61,337 bases of DNA from an uncultured Bacteroidota bacterium. Its GTDB lineage: Bacteria; Bacteroidota; Bacteroidia; Chitinophagales; Chitinophagaceae. The notes under the pieces are model-generated. The model had not been told where the DNA came from. It ran no database searches and saw only the letters and a list, made by a program, of their open reading frames with translations. Positions 35,501-44,190 of the stretch are shown here, one piece after another. The stretch spans positions 1-61,337 of the forward strand of contig CAISPO010000068.1 in assembly GCA_903887415.1 (NCBI GenBank), given 5' to 3'. The translations under genes and the position numbers were made by a program. Within the stretch, counting starts at the first letter, position 1. Every line of letters begins with the position of its first letter.

Positions 35501-38500
35501 TTCCGCAGGAGTTAACACAGACGGCACACTCGCCAATCCCCAGACGCGCTGGGGCGGACTAACACGGCCAATAGACAACACAGACTTTGAAGCATCTAAT
35601 GTGGAGTACATCCAGTTCTGGGTAATGGACCCCTTCATCAACAACCCCACATCTCCGGGCGGTTCGCTGTACTTTAACCTCGGTGATGTATCGGAGGATA
35701 TACTTAAGGACTCCAGGATGTTTTTTGAAAATGGTATCCCCTCCCCTTTTGATGGTACAAAGCTGGATACGACCATATGGGGCTATGTGCCCAAATTTGA
35801 ACAGCAGATAACACGTGCATTTGACAATAATGACCAGGCACGCGCCCTGCAGGACGTGGGATATGACGGGCTGCCCGACACTTCATCAATACCCGGCCAA
35901 CTGACCGAGCAAAAGAAATTTGCCGCATTCCTTACATCGCTGCGGCTGAAACTGGGCGCAGCAAACCCTGCCTACCAGCAGGTATTTAACGACCCATCCA
36001 ATGACAACTACCATTATTACCGCGGGGGAGATTTTGACACCGCGAACAATGGTATTGGCGCCTACGTGCTGGAACGGTATAAGAGATACAACAGCCCCCA
36101 GGGTAACTCGCCCATAACTGCTGCTAATGCCCAGTATGCTACATCAGAGACAACAATACCTGAATCGGAAGATATAAACAGGGACAACACCCTGAACGAA
36201 GGAGAAAGCTATTTCCAGTATCGCGTGGATATGTCCCCAGGTATGCAGGTGGGTACCAATAACATCATCAACATACAAACCAGCCTGATTAAGCTGCCAA
36301 ATGGCAACTCTGATTCTGAAAGGTGGTACCAGTTCAAGATACCGATAGAATCTTATGACCATAAAATAGGCGGTATCGGCGACTTCAGATCTATACGCTT
36401 TCTGCGTATGTTCATGAGCGGCTGGCAGGACAGTACCTACCTGCGCTTTGCTACGCTGGAACTGGGCCGTAACCAATGGCGCAATTACAACTACTCATTA
36501 TTGACGCCCGGTGAGGCGCTGCCGCAACAGAACGCCGGGCTTACGGATTTTACGGTGACTTCTGTTGACATTGAGGAAAATGGCTCACGCTACCCAATAC
36601 CTTATGTGATACCGCCCGGCGTGACCCGCCAGCTAACAACAGTTTCTGCCGGGCAAACGGTACAGCTTAACGAAAGGTCGCTGTCGCTGAAAACCTGCGC
36701 GCTGCAGGACGGCGATGCACGGGCCGTATATAAAGAAGTGGATGTGGACATGCGCCAGTTCACTTACCTGCGTATGTTCATGCACGCAGAGACAGTGGTT
36801 GGGTCGTCCCCGGTAAGAGACGCAGATGTGGACGCCTTTATACGGATAGGCAGTGACTTTACGAACAACTATTATGAGTACCGTATGCCGCTGACTATAA
36901 CGCCTCCAGGTGCGGCATCGGCAGATATTATCTGGCCCGGATCTAACGAGATGGACATTGTGCTGCAGGACCTTGTGAATGCAAAAAAACAACGCGACGC
37001 CGAAGGATGGACAACCTACGTGCCCTACTATACCAAGGATTCAAAAGGGAACACGATAGTAGTCGTGGGCAACCCGAATATAGGCGGAGCCAAGGATGTA
37101 ATGCTGGGCGTACTAAACCCTAAAAAAACGAGCACATCGCAAGGTGATGATGGGTTGCCAAAATGCACAGAAGTATGGTTTGACGAATTGAGGATGGCGG
37201 GCATCAATGATCATGCAGGCTATGCCGCAGCGGGGAAAATGGCGGTGCAGCTTGCGGACCTTGGCAATGTGAACCTATCGGGCAGCATGCATACTGCAGG
37301 CTATGGTAATATAGACCAGAAAATAGAGCAGCGCTCGCAGGATAACTATACACAGTATAACACATCGACCAACCTGCAGCTCGGCAAATTATTGCCGAAA
37401 AGCTGGGGGGTGCAATTACCGTTTTTTGCGGGTTACACGCAGAATGTGAGCAACCCCAAGTATGACCCTAATGATGAAGATGTACTGATCAGTGACGAGC
37501 TGGCAAAGGCACGTTCAGCCGCTGCACGGGACTCTATCAGGAGTGCTACACAGGATTTTACATCCATCAAGAGCTTCAACTTTACCAATGTAAAAATACT
37601 CGGGAATACGACTGCAGGAACTACCAGCAAGCCGAGAAAATTATGGAGCATTAAAAATTTTGATTTCAGCTATTCCTACAACGACCAGCTAAAGCACAAC
37701 CCGAACATAATTTCGGATAACCTGTCAACACAAAAATTCGGGCTGGGATATACGTATGCTATTAAGTCGAAGCCGATAGAGCCGTTTAAACGGTTTATCC
37801 GGTCTAAGTCGAAATGGTTCTCGCTGATCAGGGATTTCAACTTCAATCCATTACCATCGACACTGGCTATGCGTAATGACCTGACCCGCGTAGATGAGGA
37901 AACACAGGTGCGCAATATCAATGATGGCAGCGGGTATGTAATACCGCCTACATTTTATAAAACCTTCAACTGGAACCGTGTTTATACGTTGCGGTGGGAG
38001 CTGACAAAATCCCTGTCATTTGATTATTCGGCTACCAATATATCGCGTATAGATGAGCCATATGGCGTTATTGATACTAAAGAGAAAAAAGATTCGCTGT
38101 GGGACCGGATAAAAACTTTCGGGCATACTACTTCTTATGTGCAGACCTTTAACAGCTCTTATAATGTGCCGCTGTCGAAACTGCCGGCTACTGACTGGAT
38201 AACGGTGCGCCTGGGTTATGTGGCCAACTATTCATGGATAGGCGCCCAACCGGTGGCGTATGACCTGGGCAACACCATAGGCAATACGGTAACCAAAACA
38301 CTTACAGGCGAGCTCAACTTTACACAACTGTATAACAAGAACCGTTTCCTGAAAGCGCTGAATGCCAAGGCCCCTGCAAAGCCAGGAGACAAACCGGGAG
38401 TTGTGAGCCCGCCTGCCGAAAAAAATACGAACCTGAAGGACTTGCGGCAAACTAAAGGTGGCGGCGGAAAAGGCGGCAACACAGATGCCGATGGAAGCTC

Positions 38501-40646
38501 CGGCGGAAGCAGTGCCGGCGGGGGGAGTGGCGGCAATGGCGGTAATGCAGGCGGCGGTGGCAGCGGTGGCGGTAATGCAGGCGGCGGTACAGGCGGAGGC
38601 TCGAATGGGAGCACAGGCAGCGGCGCTGGCGGCAGTGCGGGAGGAAGTACAGGCGGCAATACCGGTGGCGGCTCGGGCGGCAGTAACAGCGGAGGTTCCG
38701 GCAGCGGTTCAAGCGGAAATACAGGAGGCAGCACAGGCAGTGGTACCGGTGGCTCTTCTGGCGGTGGTACGGGTGGCAACACAGGTGGTGGTACCGGCAG
38801 TGGCAGCAACGGCGGTGGTAGCGGCAGCAACGGCGGAACCAGCGGTACAGGTGGTAATACCGGCAGCGGCACTGGTGGCAGCAACGGAGGAAATACTGGC
38901 AGCGGCGGCGGTACCAATAATGGCAAGGGTGGCGGTGGAAAAAACGGCGGCAATAAAGGCGGCGGCGGAAAAGCGGACAGCACTAATACTGGGAGTGGAA
39001 CTAATGGCACAGGCACAGCCGGGGGCAGCTCTGCCGGTAGTAGTGGCGGCTCGCTGCTTAGCGGCATTAATACTGCAAACCTGACAGATGACCAGCTAGA
39101 CTCGCTGGTGCAAGTGCAGAATGACCAGGATGCAGCCAAGAGAGCCGCGGAGAAAGCGAAGAAAAAAGCAGCCAAAAAAGCCAAGCGGAAAGCAAGAAGG
39201 GCCAAAGTGCCCGTATTGTCGCCTGCTGAGCAAGTAATAGGGCACATCCTGACGATGGTGAACCGGGTGACGCTGAACTATACACAGACCGGGGGAACTA
39301 TTTTGCCGGGATACCTGGATAGTACGCGCTTTATGGGCGTAAACAATTATTCAGCCGCACCGGGATTTAATTTTGTGTATGGTTATCAGCCGAATGCTAC
39401 CTGGCTTGCTGCGCAGGCCGCAGCAGGCCGACTTACGCGGGACTCACTGTTCAATGCGCAATTCCAGCAAACCTATTCGCGCAACATCAATGCTACTGCT
39501 ACACTGCAGCCGCAACGGGATTTCAGGATAGACCTGACGATGACGCAAACATTCAGTAAGTCGCACAGCGAATTGTATGCGGATACTTTGGGGCCAAACA
39601 GCCCTTATATATACAACCATTTCAACCCGTTTGAGACCGGATCGTTTAATATCTCTTATATGGCGCTGCACAGTATGTTCAACGCAACAGATGTAACCTC
39701 CAGCATATATCAGCAGTTCCTGAGTGACCGCCCTATTATTTCGCAGCGCATTGGCCTCAGCAACCCATATACTAATGGCATACCCGACCCTAGCAACCCT
39801 GGATATACCAAGGGCTACGGGCCGTTCTCGCAGGATGTGCTGGTGCCTTCGTTCATAGCGGCATACTCCGGCAAGAGCGCCAGCACAGAGCCGCTGATCG
39901 ACTATACACATACAGATATATCAGACAACCCATTTAAATATTTCAACCCATTGCCTAACTGGAAAGTGACGTACAATGGACTGAGCAAAATACCGTTCTT
40001 CGCCAATTACTTCTCAAACTTTGTGATAAACCATGCCTATACCGGCACCATGTCTATGAACGGATTTAATTCTAACCTGCTGTTCAATGACCTTTATGGG
40101 CTGGGCTTCCCATCGTTCATTGATTCCAATTCGCACAACTACATCCCGTTCTTCCAGGTGCCGAACGTGACTATATCGCAGGCTTTTAATCCGCTGATAG
40201 GTTTTGATGCCGCATTTAAAAATCACCTCACTACCAAGTTTGAGGTAAGGATGTCTAAAATGGAAAGCCTCAGCCTGATAGACTACCAGATAAGCGAGAA
40301 CGCCAGTACGGAGTATGTAATAGGCGTAGGCTACCGCAAAAAAGGGATAAGGCTGCCGTTCAAAATACTTGGCGTACAGAAGCTGAAGAATGAGCTGATC
40401 ATGAAGCTGGATATAGGACTGCGGGATGATAAGTCGAGCAATACTTTCTTTGCCGATAATATCAGTGTAGTATCGCGGGGGCAAAAGGTGATAAGAATCT
40501 CGCCTACGGTAGATTATTCCGTGACGCAGAAACTGACGCTGCACTTCTTCTTCGACCGGTCGCAGACTATTCCGTATGTGTCCAACTCATACCCTACTAC
40601 TACTACCCGGGCAGGGCTGACACTGCGGTTTATTTTCGCGAATTAG
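32586..40646 (+). CDS. sprA: Type IX secretion outer-membrane translocon SprA/Sov
   Basis: The giant 36-stranded outer-membrane pore of the type IX secretion system, which passes folded cargo such as the six sorting-domain proteins in this window. The length is 2,686 codons, against about 2,400-2,500 in characterised SprA/Sov. After a signal anchor ('KILLFIVLVFVIASAGARGF') come the SprA N-terminal repeats ('PTYLNLGEYMKYQ', 'QGNVDVTFGGNWQDI', with related 'EVWVTNRTG' and 'VYIDNFEGT' segments) and the barrel to the C-terminus ('AGLTLRFIFAN'). Residues ~1958-2153 are a Gly/Ser/Asn/Thr-rich insert, followed by a Lys/Ala helix ('AKKKAAKKAKRKARRAK'). The extra length over known homologues is about the size of this insert. 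Confidence 0.95.
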   Translation: MKGQGNFGYKILLFIVLVFVIASAGARGFRIRFDFYEPADTPATKKPIPPQLNNINDSLHFPLHDKTGDPVLDYNRPHSIDLADPKNEKDNVEYAPDSNRYYFNDKIGSEYLRNPTYLNLGEYMKYQGQQDEDAYWQRRLDALMLFNKTPELPQMYKEGLFDRIFGSNTISVKPQGNVDVTFGGNWQDIKNPTLTQRAQKYGVFDFDMQMNINLLAQVGDKLKLNISNNTKATFDYQNVQKLDYSGKEDEMLKKIEAGNISFPLKSNLISGVQSLFGLKTKLQFGKLWVTAVLSQQKSQRKSLTVQGGAQSQQIAIKADNYDENKDFLLAQYFHNNYNKALEDFPVINSLVTISKVEVWVTNRTGAVNGVRDVLCFMDLGEATPYLTQFSNPNSGIRGGLPDNRSNRLYTELVQNPNGRLQRSATNAAVGLGLTQGQDFERTTARQLAPTEFTFNPQLGYIMLNTQLNSDDVLGVAYRYTYRGSVYQVGEFAEDLPPDTTNPKVLFLKLMKGTSARPTLPVWNLMMKNIYSLGGFGVSRDNFTLNILYQDPGGGERRYMPEGHDEGVPFLTLLNLDRLNARGEASPDGVFDFVEGITINTQQGKIIFPVLEPFGKDLAGAVTDSSKSIVPDPVLSRKYLFQVLYDSTKTVAQQQQSTDRYIMRGTYKSSSSSEIFLGGFNIPQGSVSVTAGGTRLVENQDYTIDYGLGRLKIINTGILNSGVPINIQYEDNATFGFQQQNFMAARLDYYVNKNLTLGGTIMRLNERPFTQQVSYGDDPIKNTVIGLDGNYQTEVPALTRALDKLPIYSTTAPSFLNGNLEVAALLPGHPKQIDALDPEGSVYIDNFEGTSSAYDLKFPAQAWSLSSAPFGAVDKNSKVLFPESQLDDQLTNGENRARIAWYTIEPTLVDPGSTVPAYVSKDPNQHYIRMVSTQDVFPNQQTAALQNALPTFDLGYYPKERGPYNFGVTADQYSAGVNTDGTLANPQTRWGGLTRPIDNTDFEASNVEYIQFWVMDPFINNPTSPGGSLYFNLGDVSEDILKDSRMFFENGIPSPFDGTKLDTTIWGYVPKFEQQITRAFDNNDQARALQDVGYDGLPDTSSIPGQLTEQKKFAAFLTSLRLKLGAANPAYQQVFNDPSNDNYHYYRGGDFDTANNGIGAYVLERYKRYNSPQGNSPITAANAQYATSETTIPESEDINRDNTLNEGESYFQYRVDMSPGMQVGTNNIINIQTSLIKLPNGNSDSERWYQFKIPIESYDHKIGGIGDFRSIRFLRMFMSGWQDSTYLRFATLELGRNQWRNYNYSLLTPGEALPQQNAGLTDFTVTSVDIEENGSRYPIPYVIPPGVTRQLTTVSAGQTVQLNERSLSLKTCALQDGDARAVYKEVDVDMRQFTYLRMFMHAETVVGSSPVRDADVDAFIRIGSDFTNNYYEYRMPLTITPPGAASADIIWPGSNEMDIVLQDLVNAKKQRDAEGWTTYVPYYTKDSKGNTIVVVGNPNIGGAKDVMLGVLNPKKTSTSQGDDGLPKCTEVWFDELRMAGINDHAGYAAAGKMAVQLADLGNVNLSGSMHTAGYGNIDQKIEQRSQDNYTQYNTSTNLQLGKLLPKSWGVQLPFFAGYTQNVSNPKYDPNDEDVLISDELAKARSAAARDSIRSATQDFTSIKSFNFTNVKILGNTTAGTTSKPRKLWSIKNFDFSYSYNDQLKHNPNIISDNLSTQKFGLGYTYAIKSKPIEPFKRFIRSKSKWFSLIRDFNFNPLPSTLAMRNDLTRVDEETQVRNINDGSGYVIPPTFYKTFNWNRVYTLRWELTKSLSFDYSATNISRIDEPYGVIDTKEKKDSLWDRIKTFGHTTSYVQTFNSSYNVPLSKLPATDWITVRLGYVANYSWIGAQPVAYDLGNTIGNTVTKTLTGELNFTQLYNKNRFLKALNAKAPAKPGDKPGVVSPPAEKNTNLKDLRQTKGGGGKGGNTDADGSSGGSSAGGGSGGNGGNAGGGGSGGGNAGGGTGGGSNGSTGSGAGGSAGGSTGGNTGGGSGGSNSGGSGSGSSGNTGGSTGSGTGGSSGGGTGGNTGGGTGSGSNGGGSGSNGGTSGTGGNTGSGTGGSNGGNTGSGGGTNNGKGGGGKNGGNKGGGGKADSTNTGSGTNGTGTAGGSSAGSSGGSLLSGINTANLTDDQLDSLVQVQNDQDAAKRAAEKAKKKAAKKAKRKARRAKVPVLSPAEQVIGHILTMVNRVTLNYTQTGGTILPGYLDSTRFMGVNNYSAAPGFNFVYGYQPNATWLAAQAAAGRLTRDSLFNAQFQQTYSRNINATATLQPQRDFRIDLTMTQTFSKSHSELYADTLGPNSPYIYNHFNPFETGSFNISYMALHSMFNATDVTSSIYQQFLSDRPIISQRIGLSNPYTNGIPDPSNPGYTKGYGPFSQDVLVPSFIAAYSGKSASTEPLIDYTHTDISDNPFKYFNPLPNWKVTYNGLSKIPFFANYFSNFVINHAYTGTMSMNGFNSNLLFNDLYGLGFPSFIDSNSHNYIPFFQVPNVTISQAFNPLIGFDAAFKNHLTTKFEVRMSKMESLSLIDYQISENASTEYVIGVGYRKKGIRLPFKILGVQKLKNELIMKLDIGLRDDKSSNTFFADNISVVSRGQKVIRISPTVDYSVTQKLTLHFFFDRSQTIPYVSNSYPTTTTRAGLTLRFIFAN
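38457..39046 (+). repeat. Low-complexity Gly/Ser-coding tract inside sprA
   Basis: About 590 bases of GGN-rich, imperfectly repeated codons (GGC GGT GGC AGC, ACA GGC GGC and similar) encode ~196 residues of Gly with Ser, Thr, Asn and a few Lys. Unit length varies, so it grew by slippage or unequal exchange. All three frames and the opposite strand stay open over long parts because of the composition, producing false ORFs. Confidence 0.85.
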
Positions 40647-40665
40647 CAACTACGTAGCCATAGGT

Positions 40666-42297
40666 ATGCCCTTTTATGTTGTTTCAATTTCCAGCATGCA
40701 GAAAACATTAAACGCATTACTGCTCACCGGCTTTGCATTATGCCTGCTCCAGATATGGTGGCCGTCATATTATCTTACCGGCGACGGGCCCAGCCATCTG
40801 TATAATGCACAGGTGCTGCATGATGTATGGAACTATAGTAAGAGTACCGATTTTTACCTCCACTTTTACCATATTGTTTATCGGCCAGATCCAAACTGGT
40901 TGTCAACTATTATACTTGCGCTGCTTCTTTTTGTTGTGAAGGGGGCCATCGCCGAGAAAATATTTCTCACGCTTTATGTGGTGCTTTTCGTTCGTGGCTT
41001 TCATTTGCTGCTGGCAAAGATCAGTGGCGGCAGCTCTTACTGGGCGCTGGCGATCTTTCTATTTGTTTTTCCGCATGAGCTCGCAAAAGGTTTTTATAAC
41101 AGTTCGCTGAGCATTGCGTTTTACTTTTGGGTAGTGTGGAGCTGGCTAAGGCTTCTTGAGAAAAAAAGTGTGGCGAATGCCGTGCTGTTTTTCCTGTTTA
41201 TTGCCCTCACCTATTTTACACATCTTCTTGCTTTTGGATTTGCCGCATTTACCTGTGCAGCGCTAGTGATCTCATATGTAGTGGCTGGTTCGCAGGCAGG
41301 CATTGATCGGCGCGGTAAGTTCATTGCCCAATATGGAGGGCTTCTTGTTGTATTTCTTGCTCCTTTCCTGGCGCTGATGGTTTTGTTTACGCAGCAGGAA
41401 GGCGGGCTGCAATTGGTATTGAAATGCCATTTTTACCGGCTGGTGGAACTGGCGCAGTTGAAGTTCCTGGCTAATGTAACGACTAAAGAATTTCTGTTCT
41501 CAACGGTAGCAGGTGTTGTGCTTCTTCTTTTGTTCTGTTTTTCGCTTATCAAATACAGGGTCAAAAACCAGCTAAGTAAATACGATGGACTTTTGCTCAC
41601 CTTGCTGTTTGCCATGTTTATTTACCTCTGCTTTCCAGAGGCATTTATGGGCAGGCTCATACTCATCACGATGAGGGTGCAGCCCATTGTTGGGGCGCTT
41701 ATAGTGTGCTGTGTCGCTTATTCTTTACCACATACAAAAATAAAAAATGCCGGCTCGATTGTCTTATTTGCGTGTTTTGGATGCCTTACCGTGGTTAGGA
41801 TAAATTGTTTGTCTTCTGCATCCAGGGAGGTATCAGATTACATTTCTGCAGAAGGCCACATCAGGGCCAATTCTGTGGTGCTGCCACTGGACTTCGCGCC
41901 ATCAGGTATAGATGAACATGGAGGAGTAATTGCTGATTGGAATTTTTTGTTTGCCCACGCATCACAATATTTGGGGGCTGCGAAACCATTAGTCATACTG
42001 GATAACTACGAGGCTAATATGGGCTATTTCCCCGTGAGGTGGAATGATGCGGTAAACCCATATACGTGGCTAAGCAAAGGGGAAGGAATAGAAGGTGTGC
42101 CACCCTATGCATCTATCGCTTCGTATAAACAGGCTGCTGGTGTGACTATTGACTACATTTTAATGTGGAGCTACAATCCTTCTTTTTTGCAGAACGAACA
42201 CTTCCGGGAATTATATGCAGAGATAAGTGCAGGGTATCATGTTGTATATACTTCTCCTTCCAGGAGGAGCGTGCTGTGGGAGGTGAATGAGAATTGA
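40666..42297 (+). CDS. Polytopic membrane protein, GT-C glycosyltransferase-like
   Basis: A 543-residue protein with about 10-11 membrane spans (e.g. 'IILALLLFVVKGAI', 'ALAIFLFVFP', 'YGGLLVVFLAPFLALMVLF', 'TVAGVVLLLLFCFSL') and a soluble C-terminal part. The first loop has 'YLTGDGPSHLYNAQ', an acidic loop-1 site as in GT-C enzymes that use lipid-linked sugars. This fold also occurs in unrelated carriers, so the assignment is by layout only. ATG 40666 is used; ATG 40696 just before the first span is an alternative. It begins 19 bases after sprA. Confidence 0.6.
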   Translation: MPFYVVSISSMQKTLNALLLTGFALCLLQIWWPSYYLTGDGPSHLYNAQVLHDVWNYSKSTDFYLHFYHIVYRPDPNWLSTIILALLLFVVKGAIAEKIFLTLYVVLFVRGFHLLLAKISGGSSYWALAIFLFVFPHELAKGFYNSSLSIAFYFWVVWSWLRLLEKKSVANAVLFFLFIALTYFTHLLAFGFAAFTCAALVISYVVAGSQAGIDRRGKFIAQYGGLLVVFLAPFLALMVLFTQQEGGLQLVLKCHFYRLVELAQLKFLANVTTKEFLFSTVAGVVLLLLFCFSLIKYRVKNQLSKYDGLLLTLLFAMFIYLCFPEAFMGRLILITMRVQPIVGALIVCCVAYSLPHTKIKNAGSIVLFACFGCLTVVRINCLSSASREVSDYISAEGHIRANSVVLPLDFAPSGIDEHGGVIADWNFLFAHASQYLGAAKPLVILDNYEANMGYFPVRWNDAVNPYTWLSKGEGIEGVPPYASIASYKQAAGVTIDYILMWSYNPSFLQNEHFRELYAEISAGYHVVYTSPSRRSVLWEVNEN

Positions 42298-42304
42298 ATA
42301 GGTT

Positions 42305-42345
42305 TCACACAAAGGGCGCAAAGAAATCGCAGAGGGCGCCAAGGT
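42305..42345. repeat. CGCAAAG-type intergenic repeat
   Basis: CACACAAAGGGCGCAAAGAA is followed by ATCGCAGAGGGCGCCAAGG, related to the tract at 26193-26233. It fills most of the space between the membrane protein gene and the HicB-like gene. Confidence 0.5.
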
Positions 42346-42366
42346 ACTAGGCAAAAATCTGGATTT

Positions 42367-42549
42367 TCAAATACCAATTGCCATTTCCCTTCTTACTTCA
42401 AGAACCATTTCACGCGCATCAATTAGATTCACCCTAGCCTCTTTCAATGTAGCACCCTGTGTATTCACGCCGGGAATCTCTTCGATGTAGGCGACCTGAT
42501 CGCTTCCATGTTGTTCAAATACCGTTGTCAAGCCTGTATGGATGTCCAT
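42367..42549 (-). CDS. Solitary HicB-like antitoxin domain protein
   Basis: A 60-residue protein with 'FEQHGSDQVAYIEEIPGVNT' and 'QGATLKEARVNLIDAREMVL', the HicB partial RNase H-like fold ('G..A.I.E.PG..TQG.TL.EA..N...A'). HicB normally binds and neutralises the HicA mRNA interferase. No hicA-like frame exists on either side, and the protein lacks a C-terminal DNA-binding domain. It may be an orphan antitoxin or a remnant of a pair. Confidence 0.7.
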   Translation of the reverse strand: MDIHTGLTTVFEQHGSDQVAYIEEIPGVNTQGATLKEARVNLIDAREMVLEVRREMAIGI

Positions 42550-42643
42550 TTTTTTGCCTGTTTGGTTTGTCCTTCAGAGATACAAATTATGCACCTGATA
42601 AGCGCAGAAAATCGTATCTTTACAGTTGAAAATTTCAGCATAC

Positions 42644-43591
42644 ATGAGCAACTCATTCCAGGAGCATTTCGACGACCTGATAGACAGGGAAGTGACGATA
42701 GAGCCTAAAGACTGGATGCCGGATGATTACCGGAAAACATTGATCAGGCAGATATCGCAGCACGCGCATAGCGAGATCGTAGGTATGCTGCCGGAGGGCA
42801 ATTGGATTACACGTGCTCCAAGCTTGCGGCGCAAAGCGGTGCTGCTGGCCAAGGTACAGGATGAGGCAGGCCACGGCCTTTACTTGTACAGCGCTGCGGA
42901 AACATTGGGTGTGACCCGCGACACGTTGTATGACCAACTCCATACCGGCAAAGCAAAATATTCTTCTATATTCAACTACCCTACCCTTACCTGGGCCGAT
43001 ATGGGTGCTATAGGCTGGCTGGTGGATGGCGCTGCCATTATGAACCAGGTGCCGCTATGCCGTACATCTTATGGGCCCTATGCACGCGCGATGGTGCGTG
43101 TATGCAAGGAAGAGAGCTTTCATCAGCGGCAGGGTTTTGAGATCATGCTTACTTTATCGAAGGGCACGGAGATACAGAAGAAACTGGCACAGGATGCGTT
43201 TAACCGCTGGTGGTGGCCATCGCTTATGATGTTTGGCCCGCCGGATGCAGAAAGCCCGCATACCGTGCAAAGTGTGCGGTGGCGCATAAAGCGCCTTACC
43301 AATGATGAGTTGCGGCAGAAATTTGTGGATGTGACCGTGGAGCAGGCAAAAGTGCTGGGCCTTGAGATTCCTGATAAAGACCTGAAATGGAATGAGGAGC
43401 GCGGACACCATGATTTCGGCGCCATTAACTGGGAGGAGTTCTGGAATGTGGTGAAGGGAAATGGCCCCTGCAACAAGCAGCGCCTGGAAACACGCAAAAG
43501 TGCGTGGGAAAATGGCCAGTGGGTGCGCGATGCGGCTATGGCACATGCAGAGAAGAGAAAAGCAAGGAAAGCAGTAAAGGAAGCGGCGTAG
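42644..43591 (+). CDS. paaA: 1,2-phenylacetyl-CoA epoxidase catalytic subunit A
   Basis: The di-iron oxygenase subunit that epoxidises the ring of phenylacetyl-CoA in aerobic phenylacetate breakdown. Ferritin-like iron ligands are visible in '[18 protein letters not shown]' and '[15 protein letters not shown]'; '[16 protein letters not shown]' and '[14 protein letters not shown]' are family landmarks. From ATG 42644 it has 315 residues, the usual size; a TTG frame to 42626 would add six residues. It leads paaB and paaC. Confidence 0.95.
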   Translation: MSNSFQEHFDDLIDREVTIEPKDWMPDDYRKTLIRQISQHAHSEIVGMLPEGNWITRAPSLRRKAVLLAKVQDEAGHGLYLYSAAETLGVTRDTLYDQLHTGKAKYSSIFNYPTLTWADMGAIGWLVDGAAIMNQVPLCRTSYGPYARAMVRVCKEESFHQRQGFEIMLTLSKGTEIQKKLAQDAFNRWWWPSLMMFGPPDAESPHTVQSVRWRIKRLTNDELRQKFVDVTVEQAKVLGLEIPDKDLKWNEERGHHDFGAINWEEFWNVVKGNGPCNKQRLETRKSAWENGQWVRDAAMAHAEKRKARKAVKEAA

Positions 43592-43605
43592 TTTCTCAGA
43601 AATTA

Positions 43606-43625
43606 GGATTTGGGGATTTGGATTG
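43606..43625. repeat. TTGGGATTTGG-type repeat between paaA and paaB
   Basis: TTAGGATTTGGGGATTTGGA is the same type of repeat as in the paaB-paaC gap (43988-44190). These G/A/T-rich 'GGAATTTGG' tracts are common intergenic repeats in the phylum. Confidence 0.5.
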
Positions 43626-43670
43626 CTTGGTTGAGCGAAGTCAAAACAAAAGTATTTATTGGTAGTAATT

Positions 43671-43979
43671 ATGACACAGGAAATAAAAATGGCAAACAAA
43701 AGCGAGTGGCCTTTATGGGAGGTGTTTATCCGCAGTAAGGCAGGCCTTGACCACAAACATGCAGGCAGCCTTCATGCAGCCGATGCAGAGATGGCTATAG
43801 AAAATGCACGCGATGTATATACCCGCCGCATGGAAGGGGTAAGCATTTGGGTGGTGGAAAGCAAGAACATTCATGCATCTGACCCCGATGAATCAGACTC
43901 ACTTTATGACCCGGCTAACGACAAGATCTATCGCCACCCCACTTTTTATAACCTGCCCGATGAGGTAAAATACATGTGA
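43671..43979 (+). CDS. paaB: 1,2-phenylacetyl-CoA epoxidase subunit B
   Basis: A ~102-residue structural subunit of the PaaABCE complex. 'WPLWEVFIRSKAGLDHKHAG' and 'LHAADAEMAIENARDVYTRR' followed by 'EGVSIWVVES' are characteristic PaaB sequences. ATG 43671 is preferred; ATG 43689, just before the first conserved residues, also fits. It lies 79 bases after paaA. Confidence 0.93.
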   Translation: MTQEIKMANKSEWPLWEVFIRSKAGLDHKHAGSLHAADAEMAIENARDVYTRRMEGVSIWVVESKNIHASDPDESDSLYDPANDKIYRHPTFYNLPDEVKYM

Positions 43980-43987
43980 TGCCTTTT

Positions 43988-44190
43988 ATGGATTTTGGAA
44001 TTGGTAGTTGGGAATTTGGATTGTTTTTTGCAAACTGCTACACGATATCTGCAAACCGTAATGCAAATTCGAAAGAAATTTTATCCTTGTTATTAGTCAA
44101 CAACAATCCTAATTCCTGATCCCAAACGACAAATTCCATAAATAAATGAGTTCCAATCCAAATTCCAAACCACTAATTACAAATTCCATT
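43988..44190. repeat. Imperfect inverted repeat spanning the paaB-paaC gap and the paaC start
   Basis: The left arm begins at 43988 and contains GGAATTTGGATTG (44011-44023). The right arm contains the exact complement CAATCCAAATTCC (44154-44166) and continues to ~44189 with most bases matching the complement of the left arm. Between them is another AATTCC-rich stretch. The right arm lies in the paaC coding region, so codons 2-16 appear to be repeat-derived. Confidence 0.6.

Noticed and set aside
38458..39084. 208-codon Ala/Val-rich plus-strand frame inside sprA
   Set aside because: A frame-shifted reading of the same low-complexity tract, with no independent start signal.
38228..39247. 339-codon proline-rich frame on the minus strand opposite sprA
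   Set aside because: It is the complement of the Gly-rich GGN tract; the composition alone keeps it open, and it has no leader or domain.
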